From Bin5 sp965242905 (GTDB lineage: Bacteria > Chloroflexota > Anaerolineae > Caldilineales > Caldilineaceae), in contig CBDETM010000002.1 in the NCBI GenBank assembly GCA_965242905.1, positions 2,790,001 through 2,854,000 on the forward strand: a DNA stretch of 64,000 nt. Direction: 5' to 3'. The position numbers and the translations under genes were made by a program. A model generated the notes under the pieces. That model had not been told where the DNA came from, searched no databases, and saw only the letters and a program-made list of their open reading frames with translations. This document shows positions 1 to 9,057 of the stretch, one piece after another; position 1 is the first letter of the stretch; every line of letters begins with the position of its first letter.

Positions 1-1400
1 CCGAACGCCTGCAGGAATGGCCGCCCCAGCGCGCGGCCCGGATCACCGGCATTCCCGCCGACCGCATCCGAGAACTGGCGCGTGACTATGCCGCGACCAG
101 ACCCGCGGCCATCCGCGTCAACTACGGCCTGCAGCGTCACTACGGCGGCGGCATGGCGATGCGCAACATCACCTGTCTGCCCGCGCTGATAGGGGCATGG
201 CGCGAACAGGGCGGCGGCATCCAGCTCAGCGTCAGCGGACAGCTGCGCCACCTCGAAAAGAGCGGCCTGGAGCGCCCCGATCTGCTCGCCGGACGCATCC
301 CGCGCACCATAAACATGAACCGCCTCGGCGACGCCCTCAGCCTCGACCGGAACCGTCTCGCCGCCTCCCACTACGCGCCCCGGCCCGTGGACCGCAAGCC
401 CGCGCCCGACGATGCCGGCCCGCCCGTCAAGGCCCTGATCGTCTATAACAGCAACCCCGCCGCCGTCGCGCCCGACCAGTCATCCGTCCAGGCCGGGCTG
501 GCGCGTGAGGACCTTTTCACCGTCGTCCTGGAGCACTTCCAGACCGACACCGCCGACTACGCCGACTATCTCCTGCCCGCCACCACACAGGCCGAGCACT
601 GGGACCTGCAACGGATGTACGGCCACCATTTTTTGGCACTCAACCGGCCCGCGATCCCCCCCGTGGGCGAGGCGCGGCCCAACAGCGCCATCTTCCGCGG
701 CCTCGCCCAGGCCATGGGCTACACCGACAGCGGCTTCTACGAGGACGACGAGACCGTTCTGCGCAACTTCATCGAGGCGCAGCATCATCCCCTGTACGAA
801 ACGGTCACCTGGGAGGCCCTGCTCGAAAACGGGTTCGTGCGCCTCAACCTGCCCCAGCCCTACCTGCCCTTCGCCGAAGGCAACTTCCCCACCCCAAGCG
901 GCAAGTGCGAGTTCTACAGTGAACGCATGGCCCAGGACGGCTACGACCCGCTGCCCACCTACACGCCGCCCAAGAGCGAGGAGAGAGGGGCAAGGGGCGA
1001 GGAGCGAGAGAACGGCAGCGCCCAGGCTGAACAGGATCCGCGTTCGCTGGCCTGTATTTCACCGCCGGCCCATTCCTTCCTTAACTCCTCCTTCTCGCAC
1101 CTTGAGCGTTTCCGCGGCCGCGAGCGCGAACCCCTCCTCTGGATCCATCCGCACGACGCCTCCGCCCGCCGCATCGAAGAGGGCGCCTGGCTGCGCGTCT
1201 GGAACGATCTCGGCGAGGTCGAGCTCACCGCCCGCGTCACCGAAGAGATTATGGCCGGCACCGTCCTCGCCCCCGGCATCTGGTGGAACAAACACAGCCC
1301 CGACGGCCGCAACGTCAACCAGCTCACCCCCCAGGACGAGACCGACATGGGCGCCTCCGCCAGCTTCTACGACGTACGCGTCTTCGTGGAGCCGGCGTAG
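1..1400 (+). CDS. molybdopterin-dependent oxidoreductase, C-terminal part (5' truncated by window edge)
   Basis: The reading frame is already open at base 3 and ends at TAG 1398-1400, so about 466 codons are present and the N-terminus lies outside the window. The protein matches the DMSO-reductase/formate-dehydrogenase-like family. An internal segment, ALIVYNSNPAAVAPDQ, followed by a section on loss or transfer to other sites, is typical of the third Mo-bis-MGD domain. The C-terminal molydop-binding domain is seen in ISPPAHSFLNSSF, then IHPHDASARRIEEGAWLRV and the ending NQLTPQDETDMG. The substrate cannot be inferred because the Fe-S and active-site region is missing. Around residues 323-347 of the visible part there is a charged Glu/Arg/Gly insert that coincides with a 7-bp-period DNA repeat at 974-1008. 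It appears to interrupt the usual junction between the two domains. Confidence 0.85.
   Translation, partial: ERLQEWPPQRAARITGIPADRIRELARDYAATRPAAIRVNYGLQRHYGGGMAMRNITCLPALIGAWREQGGGIQLSVSGQLRHLEKSGLERPDLLAGRIPRTINMNRLGDALSLDRNRLAASHYAPRPVDRKPAPDDAGPPVKALIVYNSNPAAVAPDQSSVQAGLAREDLFTVVLEHFQTDTADYADYLLPATTQAEHWDLQRMYGHHFLALNRPAIPPVGEARPNSAIFRGLAQAMGYTDSGFYEDDETVLRNFIEAQHHPLYETVTWEALLENGFVRLNLPQPYLPFAEGNFPTPSGKCEFYSERMAQDGYDPLPTYTPPKSEERGARGEERENGSAQAEQDPRSLACISPPAHSFLNSSFSHLERFRGREREPLLWIHPHDASARRIEEGAWLRVWNDLGEVELTARVTEEIMAGTVLAPGIWWNKHSPDGRNVNQLTPQDETDMGASASFYDVRVFVEPA
974..1008. repeat. degenerate heptamer tract inside the molybdopterin oxidoreductase gene
   Basis: Five consecutive 7-bp units of the type GAGCGAG or GGGCAAG are in exact 7-bp register. 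They translate in frame to an EERGARGEE-like segment within the oxidoreductase. Confidence 0.75.
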
Positions 1401-1563
1401 CGTGTGCACAAAATGATGTGCCTGTGGAGAAATGATGTGCGGCGTAAAGATAGTTGTGGGACGGGGATTGCGTAGCGTGGGGGTCTTGGCGGCTGAGTGA
1501 GGGAATCGCTGCCTCTCCCTTAGCATTGTCTAATGCCGCCCTTAGAGGGGGCCTGACAGAGAA

Positions 1564-2694
1564 TCACCCACTGTTCTCAACGAAAGTCAGGTTCCGGGGC
1601 CGTCGCAATTCGTACCCGTTGCTGGTTGGAAGTATATCGCCATCCAAGCTGACGAACTCTTGGTTTCGAAACGCTTGAATAACCAAGTCATAGACAGGTT
1701 GCTCAAATTCAACTTGAATGCGGACCAATCTCTCATCCCTTACCGTCAAAAGGACCGCTTTCCCATCGAAATTGTTTGGCTTTTTCTCTAGTTTGACAAC
1801 CTGTGCAATCAAATGTTCGTCAAAGGAAGGATCATTGCGCCGGAGAAAATCGGCCGCCTCCGACAGTATACCCGCCGAGTTCTCAGAAAATTTGTAGTCT
1901 GTGTCTGGGACGTTTGATGGGCGCACACCCGCCCAAAACAGAGCTATCTCAATTCCTCGCCCGTTCTCTGCCAGCGTCGCCACCGATTCGCAAAGATTGG
2001 CGCTAACTCCTTCCTTTACCACTTGGCTGAAAGGCTCCAGCGTATCTCCGGATACGGATTCGGTGATCGCCCGCGAAGTATAGTGAAGTGCTTTGGATAA
2101 CTGTTTCGTAGCCCGCCGGGGGAAGGGTGCTGTATAAGTATCTCCAAAGTCAGTCTGCGTACCGAACCCCGCCGGCACCGGGGAATGCAGTGTCAAGTCG
2201 TATCCTTCATGATAACCTGGAAGGGGAAGTACATTGTCAAGGTAGTCGGTCACATTGGAGCTGGTTCTACCGCGATAAGCCGCGCTGGGTTTTTCGGCGG
2301 CGCGGGCAGCTGAGGCCAATAAACTGTAAGCGGCATCCAGCATTTCCGTGTTCTGGCGGAGAGAGAGTGCCTTCTCGGCCATCCCGTTTGGTGAGCGCAC
2401 ATGGATGACATCCGCTCCAGTACGTTCCAAATCATGGAATACGTCTAGCTGCGACCTGTTTTCAACAGTGGCGAGAACTGAAATCGCTTCGCCCATCGTT
2501 TCAGCAAAGTCGGCGAATGTGTCTCGAAATGGGCAAAGGATTTCCCACTTTCTGTTTTCATGGGTTTTGCTGAAGAGCGTCGCTCGGTTTCCCCAATCAC
2601 CCTCGTCATTCCACTGCCGCGATTTGAGATATGTACGCAGGCTCAAGAGTGACAGCGAAGATAGCGTCTCCTGGTCGCGTATTTCAACTCTCAT
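1564..2694 (-). CDS. hypothetical protein, partner of the DUF4365 gene
   Basis: A 376-codon gene of clearly lower GC than the flanking Chloroflexota-type genes. I do not recognise a family. The product looks soluble, with no signal peptide or membrane segment, and has a mixed alpha/beta composition. Its start codon overlaps the stop of the upstream DUF4365 gene by ATGA (2691-2694), so translation is probably coupled and the two proteins likely act together. The C-terminus contains a conserved-looking beta segment (RLVRIQVEFEQPVYDLVIQA) that may be a small beta-rich domain. The low GC and the neighbouring IS630 remnant suggest acquisition by transfer. A role in phage defence is inference only. 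Confidence 0.7.
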   Translation of the reverse strand: MRVEIRDQETLSSLSLLSLRTYLKSRQWNDEGDWGNRATLFSKTHENRKWEILCPFRDTFADFAETMGEAISVLATVENRSQLDVFHDLERTGADVIHVRSPNGMAEKALSLRQNTEMLDAAYSLLASAARAAEKPSAAYRGRTSSNVTDYLDNVLPLPGYHEGYDLTLHSPVPAGFGTQTDFGDTYTAPFPRRATKQLSKALHYTSRAITESVSGDTLEPFSQVVKEGVSANLCESVATLAENGRGIEIALFWAGVRPSNVPDTDYKFSENSAGILSEAADFLRRNDPSFDEHLIAQVVKLEKKPNNFDGKAVLLTVRDERLVRIQVEFEQPVYDLVIQAFRNQEFVSLDGDILPTSNGYELRRPRNLTFVENSG

Positions 2695-3191
2695 ACCAGC
2701 TCCCCCCTTTCGACCTTTTCCATAAGATCGGAAAGCTGCTCACTGCCGAAAATGTTGGCAACAGGAATGCGAACGGTGACGCTGGTCGTATTGGGGACAG
2801 GCGGCTGCCCCCTCATTGAAAGCCAGTAAGCGCAATGACGCATACAGAGTTCACGACTTGTCTGGTGAAGCCACTGTGCCCGCTCTTGGGGCATGAGAAC
2901 AACGATCAGAATGCGGGGAACCATGGCATCTTGAGACAAGTCCCTGTAGTTTCCGATTGGTAAAGAAAAGGCCAAGTGGTCTTCTCGATGAATGTCCTGA
3001 GAAGTTGCTTTGGCTTGGAATTCGATTCTGGGGCCTCTTCCAAAGTCAGCCCGCAAAACACCGTCTATACTGCTTCTATCTACCTGCGGCTCATCTGTAT
3101 AGAAACCTGCGTGGGCTGCGACAGCCCTGATGTAAGCTAACGAGAACCTCTCCTTACTTATGTTGCTGTCTGCAAGATTCGCTCTAGCCAT
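2691..3191 (-). CDS. DUF4365 domain protein, probable PD-(D/E)XK-like nuclease
   Basis: A 166-residue protein that matches DUF4365 by its opening ISKERFSLAYIRAVAAHAGF, then a segment with SSIDGVLRA and the IEFQAKATSQ strand. The spaced D and E-x-Q-x-K residues fit the PD-(D/E)XK nuclease-like core proposed for this family. DUF4365 proteins are commonly found in variable genomic regions and near defence genes. The length is typical of the single-domain form. ATG 3189-3191 was chosen because it is the first start of the open frame and leaves a promoter-sized gap upstream. It forms a two-gene transcript with the 376-codon gene, which it overlaps by 4 bp. Confidence 0.75.
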   Translation of the reverse strand: MARANLADSNISKERFSLAYIRAVAAHAGFYTDEPQVDRSSIDGVLRADFGRGPRIEFQAKATSQDIHREDHLAFSLPIGNYRDLSQDAMVPRILIVVLMPQERAQWLHQTSRELCMRHCAYWLSMRGQPPVPNTTSVTVRIPVANIFGSEQLSDLMEKVERGELV

Positions 3192-3611
3192 TCAGATTAA
3201 CGCTCTTTCCCAATATCCGATCCGAAAAACCGGCGCCAAAACGCCCTTAACGCGAAGAGCCGTGCCTTCGAGTAAGGCCGGGAGTGTGTAAACGCCATAC
3301 AAATCAACGTGAAATGTCGATTTTCGTCACCGCAACCGGTACGTCAACGAACTGAAGATTTCAGTAACGGATTCTATGGACGCCAATCTGCAATAATAAA
3401 TGGAATAGAACAAATGTAACAGTGGAGGGCAAACTTTGTCAAATCTCGCGAATCGGCCTCTGCCTAGGACAGGAGGAAGAGAAACTGTGCCCTGACCAAT
3501 GACCGCCCCCAACCTCTGGGGAACCAATAGGTTTTCTCAGAAACTGTTGCGGGATACAACGGAGCCTATCCATAGACGGGCTATGTTAGAGGAGCCAGAG
3601 GAGCCTGACTA
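3192..3611. other. intergenic region upstream of the DUF4365 module
   Basis: A 420-bp, moderately AT-rich gap between the DUF4365 start and the IS630-like left end. No convincing gene is seen. It should hold the promoter for the minus-strand DUF4365 pair, but I could not fix -35 and -10 boxes with confidence. Confidence 0.5.
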
Positions 3612-4253
3612 ATGTAGATCCCAAATGAGACCAAGAGTATTGGTCAAAGGTTGTTGAGATATAATAGAACCATCTGACAGAGACGCCCTTTTAGAGGTAG
3701 GGAAGCAAAGATGGTTCGACCGGATATGGAGAAATGGGACCAGACGCTGGCCGATTTGCGGTTGTTGTCGGTGGAAGCCAAAGATAAACGCACCCGGGAA
3801 CGTTTTCTGGCACTGTATATGATCGCAGACAGGCAAACGAGTCCCTGTGCCTGGGCACGGGAAATCGGACGCACTAAGGAGACAGTCCTCAAGTGGGTGC
3901 ATGACTATAACCGGTCGGGCCCGGAGGCGGTGTTCTATCGTCATACGGGAGGACGTCGCCACCTGGCATCGAGCCAAAGCCGTTCAGATTGCCGCCGCCA
4001 AACTCGGTCTCACTCTCTCCCCTCTGCCTGCCTATAGTTCCGACCTCAATCCGATTGAGAATCTCTGGCACGGGATGCGAGAAGAGGTCACGCACAACCA
4101 CGGCCATCTGTCTATGCGCCAACTCTTTGACGCCCGCAAAGCCTTTATCAACCGCATCAATGCACATCCCGAAAGGGTCGTGTCTCGTCTATGGCCTAGA
4201 TTTGAACTTGACCCAGAGTACGAAAAACTCTTGGTATCAAATTGAACTTACAT
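3612..4253 (+). mobile_element. IS630-family element, internally deleted (642 bp)
   Basis: The left end begins ATGTAGATCCCAAATGAGAC and the right end, read on the other strand, begins ATGTAAGTTCAATTTGATAC. The two 26-bp termini match at about 19 positions, including the inner block ACCAAGAG. Both ends are flanked directly by TA (3610-3611 and 4254-4255), the target duplication known for IS630/Tc1 transposition. The element encloses a broken transposase. It is about 0.4 kb shorter than usual family members because the central catalytic part is missing. The left 33 bp recur almost exactly in the MITE at 15079-15192. Confidence 0.82.
3711..4245 (+). pseudogene. IS630-family transposase with deletion of the catalytic core and frame change
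   Basis: The N-terminal part reads as the family helix-turn-helix region (CAWAREIGRTKETVLKWVHD, then GPEAVFYRHTGGRR) from ATG 3711. After about position 3950 the similarity jumps to another frame. That frame carries WHRAKAVQIAAAKLGL, the PAYSSDLNPIENLWH motif (last catalytic Asp/Glu region) and a normal C-terminus, LDPEYEKLLVSN, ending at 4245. The first two catalytic Asp segments, roughly 140 residues, are lost, and the two halves are out of frame. The gene cannot make a working transposase. It could still be a substrate for a full-length copy elsewhere in the genome. Confidence 0.88.
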
Positions 4254-4348
4254 TAGAATCTGAAATTGCCTTGTGGAAAGATCAAGCTGTCCGCCTTTTT
4301 TCTATTCCGCCTTGCTCACCTCCTCTCTATATTCCATGGAACGCCCCG

Positions 4349-6529
4349 CTACACGACAGAGTGTGTACAGAGAGGTAACCAGACTCGGAAAGGATCCGGT
4401 TTGAGTTGGACTGCACCAATCCCTGTCTGATCGTAGTCCGGATCCTCCACTTCATTGCCCATCGCCGGAAGCGTTGCAAGAAGGACCGTCCTCTCCTGTC
4501 CCGCACGATCACATACGACGGCTTGCACGGTGCCATCCGCCAGCGCGTGGATGCTTGACCGCTCGTGGTCGAAATAGACGGTACGCAACGAAACACTTCC
4601 CCCACCGGCCTTGATAGCGCGATCCAGAAAGGTGATGTTGCCATCGCTGGTGACAATGCGTACATCACGCCAGCGCCCCAACGCCAGCGGAACGTCGCTG
4701 CCACGCGACCGGATTTCCAGCGTAACCGTGCCGGCACCGGCGACCGGCGTCTCGATGAAATTACTGAAACTCTGTGCTTTGTACCTTCCACTCGCGTAAA
4801 CCAGTTCGTCATCCACAAAAGTCAGGAACTCAAGCCCAGCTGATCCGGGAGACAGCGCCGCGTTGGAGTGAACCGCAATCAGTCGGTCCGCGTCGGCCGG
4901 CAGGCGCAGGAACGTCCGAGTTACGCCATCCGCTTGTCTGACCTCCACGCTCACGGACTCGGGGCGAAGGCCGAAGTCGCCCAGTTCCTCCTCGCGCAGC
5001 GCATACACCCAAGGGCCGGAGCGCACCGCCCCCACAGGGTTGCCCAGGGAGCCGATGGTTATATCGGCGCCGCCGCTGCGAACTTCAAGGCGACAACTCG
5101 GCTTGAACTGTACTTCAACCGCCATACCTGGCTGCCAGCGGCGGCTTATCTCGATTCCGCCATCCGGTTGCAACCGCGCGCCCTCGACCGCGATCTCCTC
5201 GCTCCAAGGCGGGCAACGCAGACGCAGGTTGAACTCACCCTCAGTCGCCTGGCCGCAGGTGATCAGGGCCGCGCTCATATCGGGCGCCGGCTCGATAATC
5301 AGATGGGCTGTGCCGCGGGCCGTGCTTACCTGCGTTTCCAGCGGCACATACAGGTTCACCGTGGCCCTGTCGTCCTCGGCCATCAGCGCATATCGGAGCG
5401 CATCCGCCAAGCAGCGTGGACCGTGATGAGAGCAGCAGAAGTCCCACACGCATCCGGAATCGCCCCACAAGCTGCGATGACCACACCAGCCGCCGTTGGC
5501 GGCGAAGTCGAACAGTTGGTGGTTGAAGAAGATGTGCTCTGCCATGTCCAGGAAACGGCTCTCGCCGGTAGCCCGGTACAACTCAAAGCTCAACATCATC
5601 CAGTCTGAGCCGGTGCAGGTCTCGTCGATTTTGTCCCGCCCTTCCTTCTCGCCGCTGAAGAACAGTTCGTCCCGGTCCTCGACGGCCGGCCGGCCAATAC
5701 GCTCACCGGCTATGAGCCACTCCTGCACGCCCCCGGAAACGTGCGCTTTCGTGTCGCGGATCCACTCCCAGAAAGAGATCGTCTTTTGCAGGATGTCGTC
5801 ATCACCTGTGCTTTCCCACAGAGCCAGCAAGCCGCGATAAACATGGATCAGAACGTGGAAGTTGCCGGTGATGCCGGCATAGTCCTCGCATGGCTTAAGA
5901 ACCTCGACCTGCTCAAAGACTGCCCGCGCATAGTCCAACGCGCGTCGATCTCCGGTCATGTGGTAATAGCGGGGAAAGATATCCAGTGAGAAAAACCAGC
6001 GATAGCCCTGGTTCATCGGTACCAGCCTATCAGGGCGTATGCGGGAGCGGCCCGATTCGGGAGGAATATAGGTCGTGTCCAGCTTGGGACGAACTTTGGC
6101 CCCGTGAGCCGGAGAAACATGGATCATGAAGAATTCCACGGCGCGCGTCGCGGCCTCCAAAGCGGACGGATTGCCAAACGTGCGGTGCGTCTCCAGGAGC
6201 GCATTCGCGATCTGCAACGTGCCTCCATACTCAGCCTGAATGTAGTTTTGGCCGAAGAAGCCGTTCGAGGATTGGAAATCAATCAACCGTTCGACCACGT
6301 CCATGACCCCGGATTCCAGTTCTCGGAATTGGGGCATTCGGTGATAATGCGCCATCCCGTCGAGCCAGCGGCCAACAAAGTCGCCGCCGTAAGCCCAGCC
6401 ATCCGGGTCGGCATGGAAGTCGCGGAATAACCTCTCCCGCGGCATCGCCACCAAGTGATTCACCGAGCGCGTCAGAACGTCCTTAAGTCCTTGGCGCGGC
6501 GATAACTGTTCGTAGCGAGCTAAATTCAT
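4349..6529 (-). CDS. glycoside hydrolase family 127-like protein (DUF1680, beta-L-arabinofuranosidase type)
   Basis: A 726-residue protein with an (alpha/alpha) barrel over roughly the first 430 residues and beta-sandwich domains after it. The zinc site of the family is visible: the Glu-x-Cys in IDETCTGSDWMMLSFEL and the Cys-Cys pair in WDFCCSHHGPRC. In the characterised bifidobacterial enzyme HypBA1 these correspond to Glu338, Cys340, Cys417 and Cys418, with Cys417 as nucleophile. The protein lacks a signal peptide, so it probably acts on sugars already imported. The start ATG 6527-6529 follows a GGA-rich site and lies 14 bp after the stop of the upstream amidohydrolase, so both are likely one operon. 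The exact glycan substrate is unknown. Confidence 0.85.
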   Translation of the reverse strand: MNLARYEQLSPRQGLKDVLTRSVNHLVAMPRERLFRDFHADPDGWAYGGDFVGRWLDGMAHYHRMPQFRELESGVMDVVERLIDFQSSNGFFGQNYIQAEYGGTLQIANALLETHRTFGNPSALEAATRAVEFFMIHVSPAHGAKVRPKLDTTYIPPESGRSRIRPDRLVPMNQGYRWFFSLDIFPRYYHMTGDRRALDYARAVFEQVEVLKPCEDYAGITGNFHVLIHVYRGLLALWESTGDDDILQKTISFWEWIRDTKAHVSGGVQEWLIAGERIGRPAVEDRDELFFSGEKEGRDKIDETCTGSDWMMLSFELYRATGESRFLDMAEHIFFNHQLFDFAANGGWCGHRSLWGDSGCVWDFCCSHHGPRCLADALRYALMAEDDRATVNLYVPLETQVSTARGTAHLIIEPAPDMSAALITCGQATEGEFNLRLRCPPWSEEIAVEGARLQPDGGIEISRRWQPGMAVEVQFKPSCRLEVRSGGADITIGSLGNPVGAVRSGPWVYALREEELGDFGLRPESVSVEVRQADGVTRTFLRLPADADRLIAVHSNAALSPGSAGLEFLTFVDDELVYASGRYKAQSFSNFIETPVAGAGTVTLEIRSRGSDVPLALGRWRDVRIVTSDGNITFLDRAIKAGGGSVSLRTVYFDHERSSIHALADGTVQAVVCDRAGQERTVLLATLPAMGNEVEDPDYDQTGIGAVQLKPDPFRVWLPLCTHSVV

Positions 6530-6543
6530 TGGAGTTCCTTGTC

Positions 6544-7269
6544 TTACTCGATGCCCAAGAGGCGGGCGAGGTTGCCGCCAAGCACAAGCCCCTCGGCTTC
6601 CTCGCCCAGATTGAGCCGTCGAATCGACTCCACCGCGAAATCCATCGGCACGCCGGGGCCATTCGAAGCAAAGCAGACCCGCTCAGGGCCGACCTCCTGA
6701 ACGGCTCGTTTGATCATCAGCGGTTCGGCAACCGTGTTCGTGCCGAGATGGACGTTGGGGAAAACTTTGGCCACCTCTATGGCTTCGCCCAGCCCGTCGC
6801 GGTACCCCATGTGCTCCATGATGATAGGCAACTCAGGATAGCGGGCAGCCACCAGTCCAACCTGGGCCGGCGTGCTGAGGTAAGCGCCGGAGTGGATGTT
6901 CACGAGCAGCCCGAGTTCGCGCGCTTTGTTCAACACAGGCAGCGGCGCCTGCCCATAGATCGGGTAATTGCACGCAACCGACATCAATTTCAGAATCGGC
7001 ATGCCCCACTGCGTGGCGGCTGTTTCCAGTTCCTCTACCGCAGCCTGCCCAAACAACGGATTGATCTGGCAACAGCCGATGAGACGCGGCTCATCCTTCA
7101 CAAATTCTGCCAATCCGCAATTGTTGGGATTTGTAATAGGACCGGCGATCAGCGCCACAAGGTCTATGCCCCCCAGATCGGCGTCCTCCAGAATCTCCTT
7201 GATGCCATAGATCTTGCCATCCACCGGTTGCTGCTCTGTCCAATAATATTCAAAGTCGATGCGTTTCAT
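6544..7269 (-). CDS. amidohydrolase family 2-like TIM-barrel protein
   Basis: A 241-residue protein resembling amidohydro_2 (PF04909) metal-dependent hydrolases. The second half carries the recognisable strands LLVNIHSGAYL, PIIMEHMGY and the terminal NLARLLGIE, which correspond to barrel His positions and the usual C-terminal helix. It is shorter than most members (280-330 residues). The N-terminal D-x-H-x-H metal motif is not visible and the start reads DFEYYWTEQQ, so metal binding may be altered. It is the first gene of a likely operon with the GH127-like gene. ATG 7267-7269 follows a strong GGGGGAG ribosome-binding site. A joint role in processing a sugar-derived compound is inferred from gene order only. 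Confidence 0.75.
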   Translation of the reverse strand: MKRIDFEYYWTEQQPVDGKIYGIKEILEDADLGGIDLVALIAGPITNPNNCGLAEFVKDEPRLIGCCQINPLFGQAAVEELETAATQWGMPILKLMSVACNYPIYGQAPLPVLNKARELGLLVNIHSGAYLSTPAQVGLVAARYPELPIIMEHMGYRDGLGEAIEVAKVFPNVHLGTNTVAEPLMIKRAVQEVGPERVCFASNGPGVPMDFAVESIRRLNLGEEAEGLVLGGNLARLLGIE

Positions 7270-7567
7270 GGCACAAGTCTCCCCCTCTTCATGTGCGTTT
7301 AGATTGAAAACGCGATTCCCCTCGTGTTGCGTAGTCCGCGCCGGGAGTCAGCGGGCGCTCTTGCATGCTCTTAAAGTAGGGTTTACCATACATTGCTCCA
7401 GTGGCAGTACACGGTGAGCAAGATGAGTATACTCGAACCGTTCCATTCTGTCGATGCTATTAAATAGGATATGGTTGGCCCCGATCGCTAGACCACGAAA
7501 TGGGAAAAATGAGGTGCATCTAGGCGAGTAGGGCCGGCTCTGACCGGCAACGGGCGGTCTGCCGCCA
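7270..7567. other. intergenic region between the amidohydrolase and the transposase remnants
   Basis: About 300 bp that should contain the promoter of the minus-strand amidohydrolase-GH127 operon and the downstream end of the IS3 fragment. A locally AT-rich patch lies near 7455-7475. I see no gene, and I could not define the IS3 terminal repeat. Confidence 0.4.
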
Positions 7568-8149
7568 TCAGAGCACGAAGTGCTCTTCCGCCGGCGTGCG
7601 GTAGTTGAGACTTTGATGCGGTCGTTCATGGTTGTAGAAGTCGAAGTAGGCGTTCAAGCCAGCCTGTAGCTGGTGTCCTGTGTCATACTGTTGAAGGTAG
7701 ATGTTCTCATATTTGACGCTACGCCATAGACATTCGCAGAAGACGTTGTCGAGGGCGCGGCCGCGGCCGTCCATGCTGACGTGTATGTTAGCTGCGAGCA
7801 AGCAAGCGGTGAAGGCATCGGCTGTGAACTGTGCGCCCTGATCGGTGTTGAAGATCTTGGGCCGACCCATGCTGAGCGCCTGACGCAGAACATCGAGGCA
7901 GAAGATGCCGTCCAGAGAGTCGGAAAGCCGCCAAGCGAACACATAGCGGCTGTACCAGTCGATGACAGCGACCAGATACATGAAGCCCCGCAGCAGCGGC
8001 ACATAGGTGATGTCTGCGCTCCAGATCTGGTTGACATGCGTAATCGGCAGGTGGCCCAAAAGATAGGGATTGCGCTTGTGCCCTTTGCCAGGCGAACTGC
8101 TGCTTCTCCTGGGGCAGATAGCTTGAATGCCCATCAGACGCATCAGTCG
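7568..8149 (-). pseudogene. IS3-family transposase (OrfB/InsF), N-terminally truncated
   Basis: The rve integrase core is present with its acidic residues: Asp in WSADITYVPLLRGF, Asp in FNTDQGAQFT and Glu in NVFCECLWRSVKYENIY. It ends in the typical HERPHQSLNYRTPAE. The frame starts at RLMRLMGIQAICP, a segment that normally lies about 80-90 residues into OrfB, so the N-terminal HTH_21 region and all of OrfA are absent. The break abuts an IS1595 fragment in the same orientation, giving a chimeric junction near 8145-8160. It is probably inactive. Confidence 0.85.
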
Positions 8150-8664
8150 CCCCGATCTCTGGCTCCGGCAACCGGAATCTTGCCGACCGATCCCCGTCCG
8201 GCCTTCAGCTTCTGACTCTCATGCTTGTTGCTTTCCTTGCCGCCGGTGTAGGTCTCGTCTACCTCAACCTCGCCGATAAAGGGATCGACCGGCTCTTCAG
8301 GGTTCGCCCACACTTCCCGCAACCGGCTCAACATGAACCAAGCCGTCTTCTGCGTGACGCCTATCTCACGGGCCAGCTGGGTGGAGAGAATGCCCTTGCG
8401 GTGTGAGGCCTTCAGCCAGGCGGCGGCAAACCATTTGCGAAGCGGAAGCCTGCTCTTCTCAAAGATCGTGCCCTTCCGCACGGAGAACTCCTTGCGACAG
8501 TCGGCACACTTGTATTTGAGCTTCTTCCTGAGACGGTAGGGCTGCCTTGTGGATTGACACGGCGCGCGAGTTTGACCACCCAAATTGGAGCCATAGGGCG
8601 ATTGCCTGATGCTGGCCTGAGATGGCGGGAAGTTGAAGACAAAACGCAAAGGTGGAGTATGCAA
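8143..8664 (-). pseudogene. IS1595-family (ISXO2-like) transposase, C-terminally truncated
   Basis: The N-terminal zinc-ribbon region is visible in YKCADCRKEFSVRKGTIF. The first Cys pair of the ribbon seems degraded, reading RQSPYGSNLG where CPxCGS is expected. The family motif GEVEVDETYTGGKE, with its first catalytic Asp, follows at about residue 130. The frame then runs to KIPVAGARDR and stops, where full-length members continue for more than 100 residues. The truncation point coincides with the start of the IS3 fragment, so one element probably inserted into, or recombined with, the other. Confidence 0.85.
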
Positions 8665-8890
8665 GCATTCCCGAGAATAACTTTCGACCCCACAATGATG
8701 GGCGGCAAAGCATGCATCCCGGGAGTAGCGGGTGACGGTTGGAACCGTCGTAGGCCTACGGGTAGCCGGGCGAACAGCCGACTGGATCCTGGCAGCCTAC
8801 TCTTATCTTGAACAGGAAGATTTCGACCAATCTCTAGCCTATGCGGCATGGAGGCTGGAAAAGCGGGAGGTTCCGCTATTCCTTCCATGA
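8659..8890 (+). pseudogene. DUF433 antitoxin-like gene with one-base frameshift
   Basis: The start ATG 8659 gives MQAFPRITFDPTMMGGKACI, a clear DUF433 N-terminus. At about 8731-8735 one extra base shifts the frame. In the next frame the family continues as VTVGTVVGL, then GRTADWILAAYSYLEQEDF, and ends PLFLP before TGA 8888-8890. DUF433 proteins are usually small antitoxins paired with a DUF5615/PIN-like toxin that starts at an overlapping ATGA, and that overlap is present here (8887-8890). Removing the inserted base restores a normal protein of about 76 residues. A sequencing error is possible. Confidence 0.8.
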
Positions 8891-9000
8891 CAGCTAAACT
8901 GTTGGTCCGGCGATGGGGATCAACTACACTGCAACAAATGTCGTGAGCTTGTCCTATCTCGATTCTGGCTTCTTCAGGGGCTTGTCTAAGCGTCGACCAG
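8887..9000 (+). pseudogene. possible remnant of the toxin partner of DUF433
   Basis: The frame opening at ATG 8887 reads MTAKLLVRRW. After a possible one-base slip it continues INYTATNVVSL, which resembles the N-terminal third of DUF5615-type toxins (an LRRxGIxxTTTxxxGL pattern). The conserved acidic residues further along are not found. The assignment rests mainly on position. Confidence 0.3.
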
Positions 9001-9057
9001 GTTCAACCCTATTACGGCCCTTCGATTCGAAAGTGATACAGGGGGCACTCCTCCCCC

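Noticed and set aside
505..1416. Second plus-strand frame over the molybdopterin gene
   Set aside because: Out-of-frame shadow; the other frame has the family motifs.
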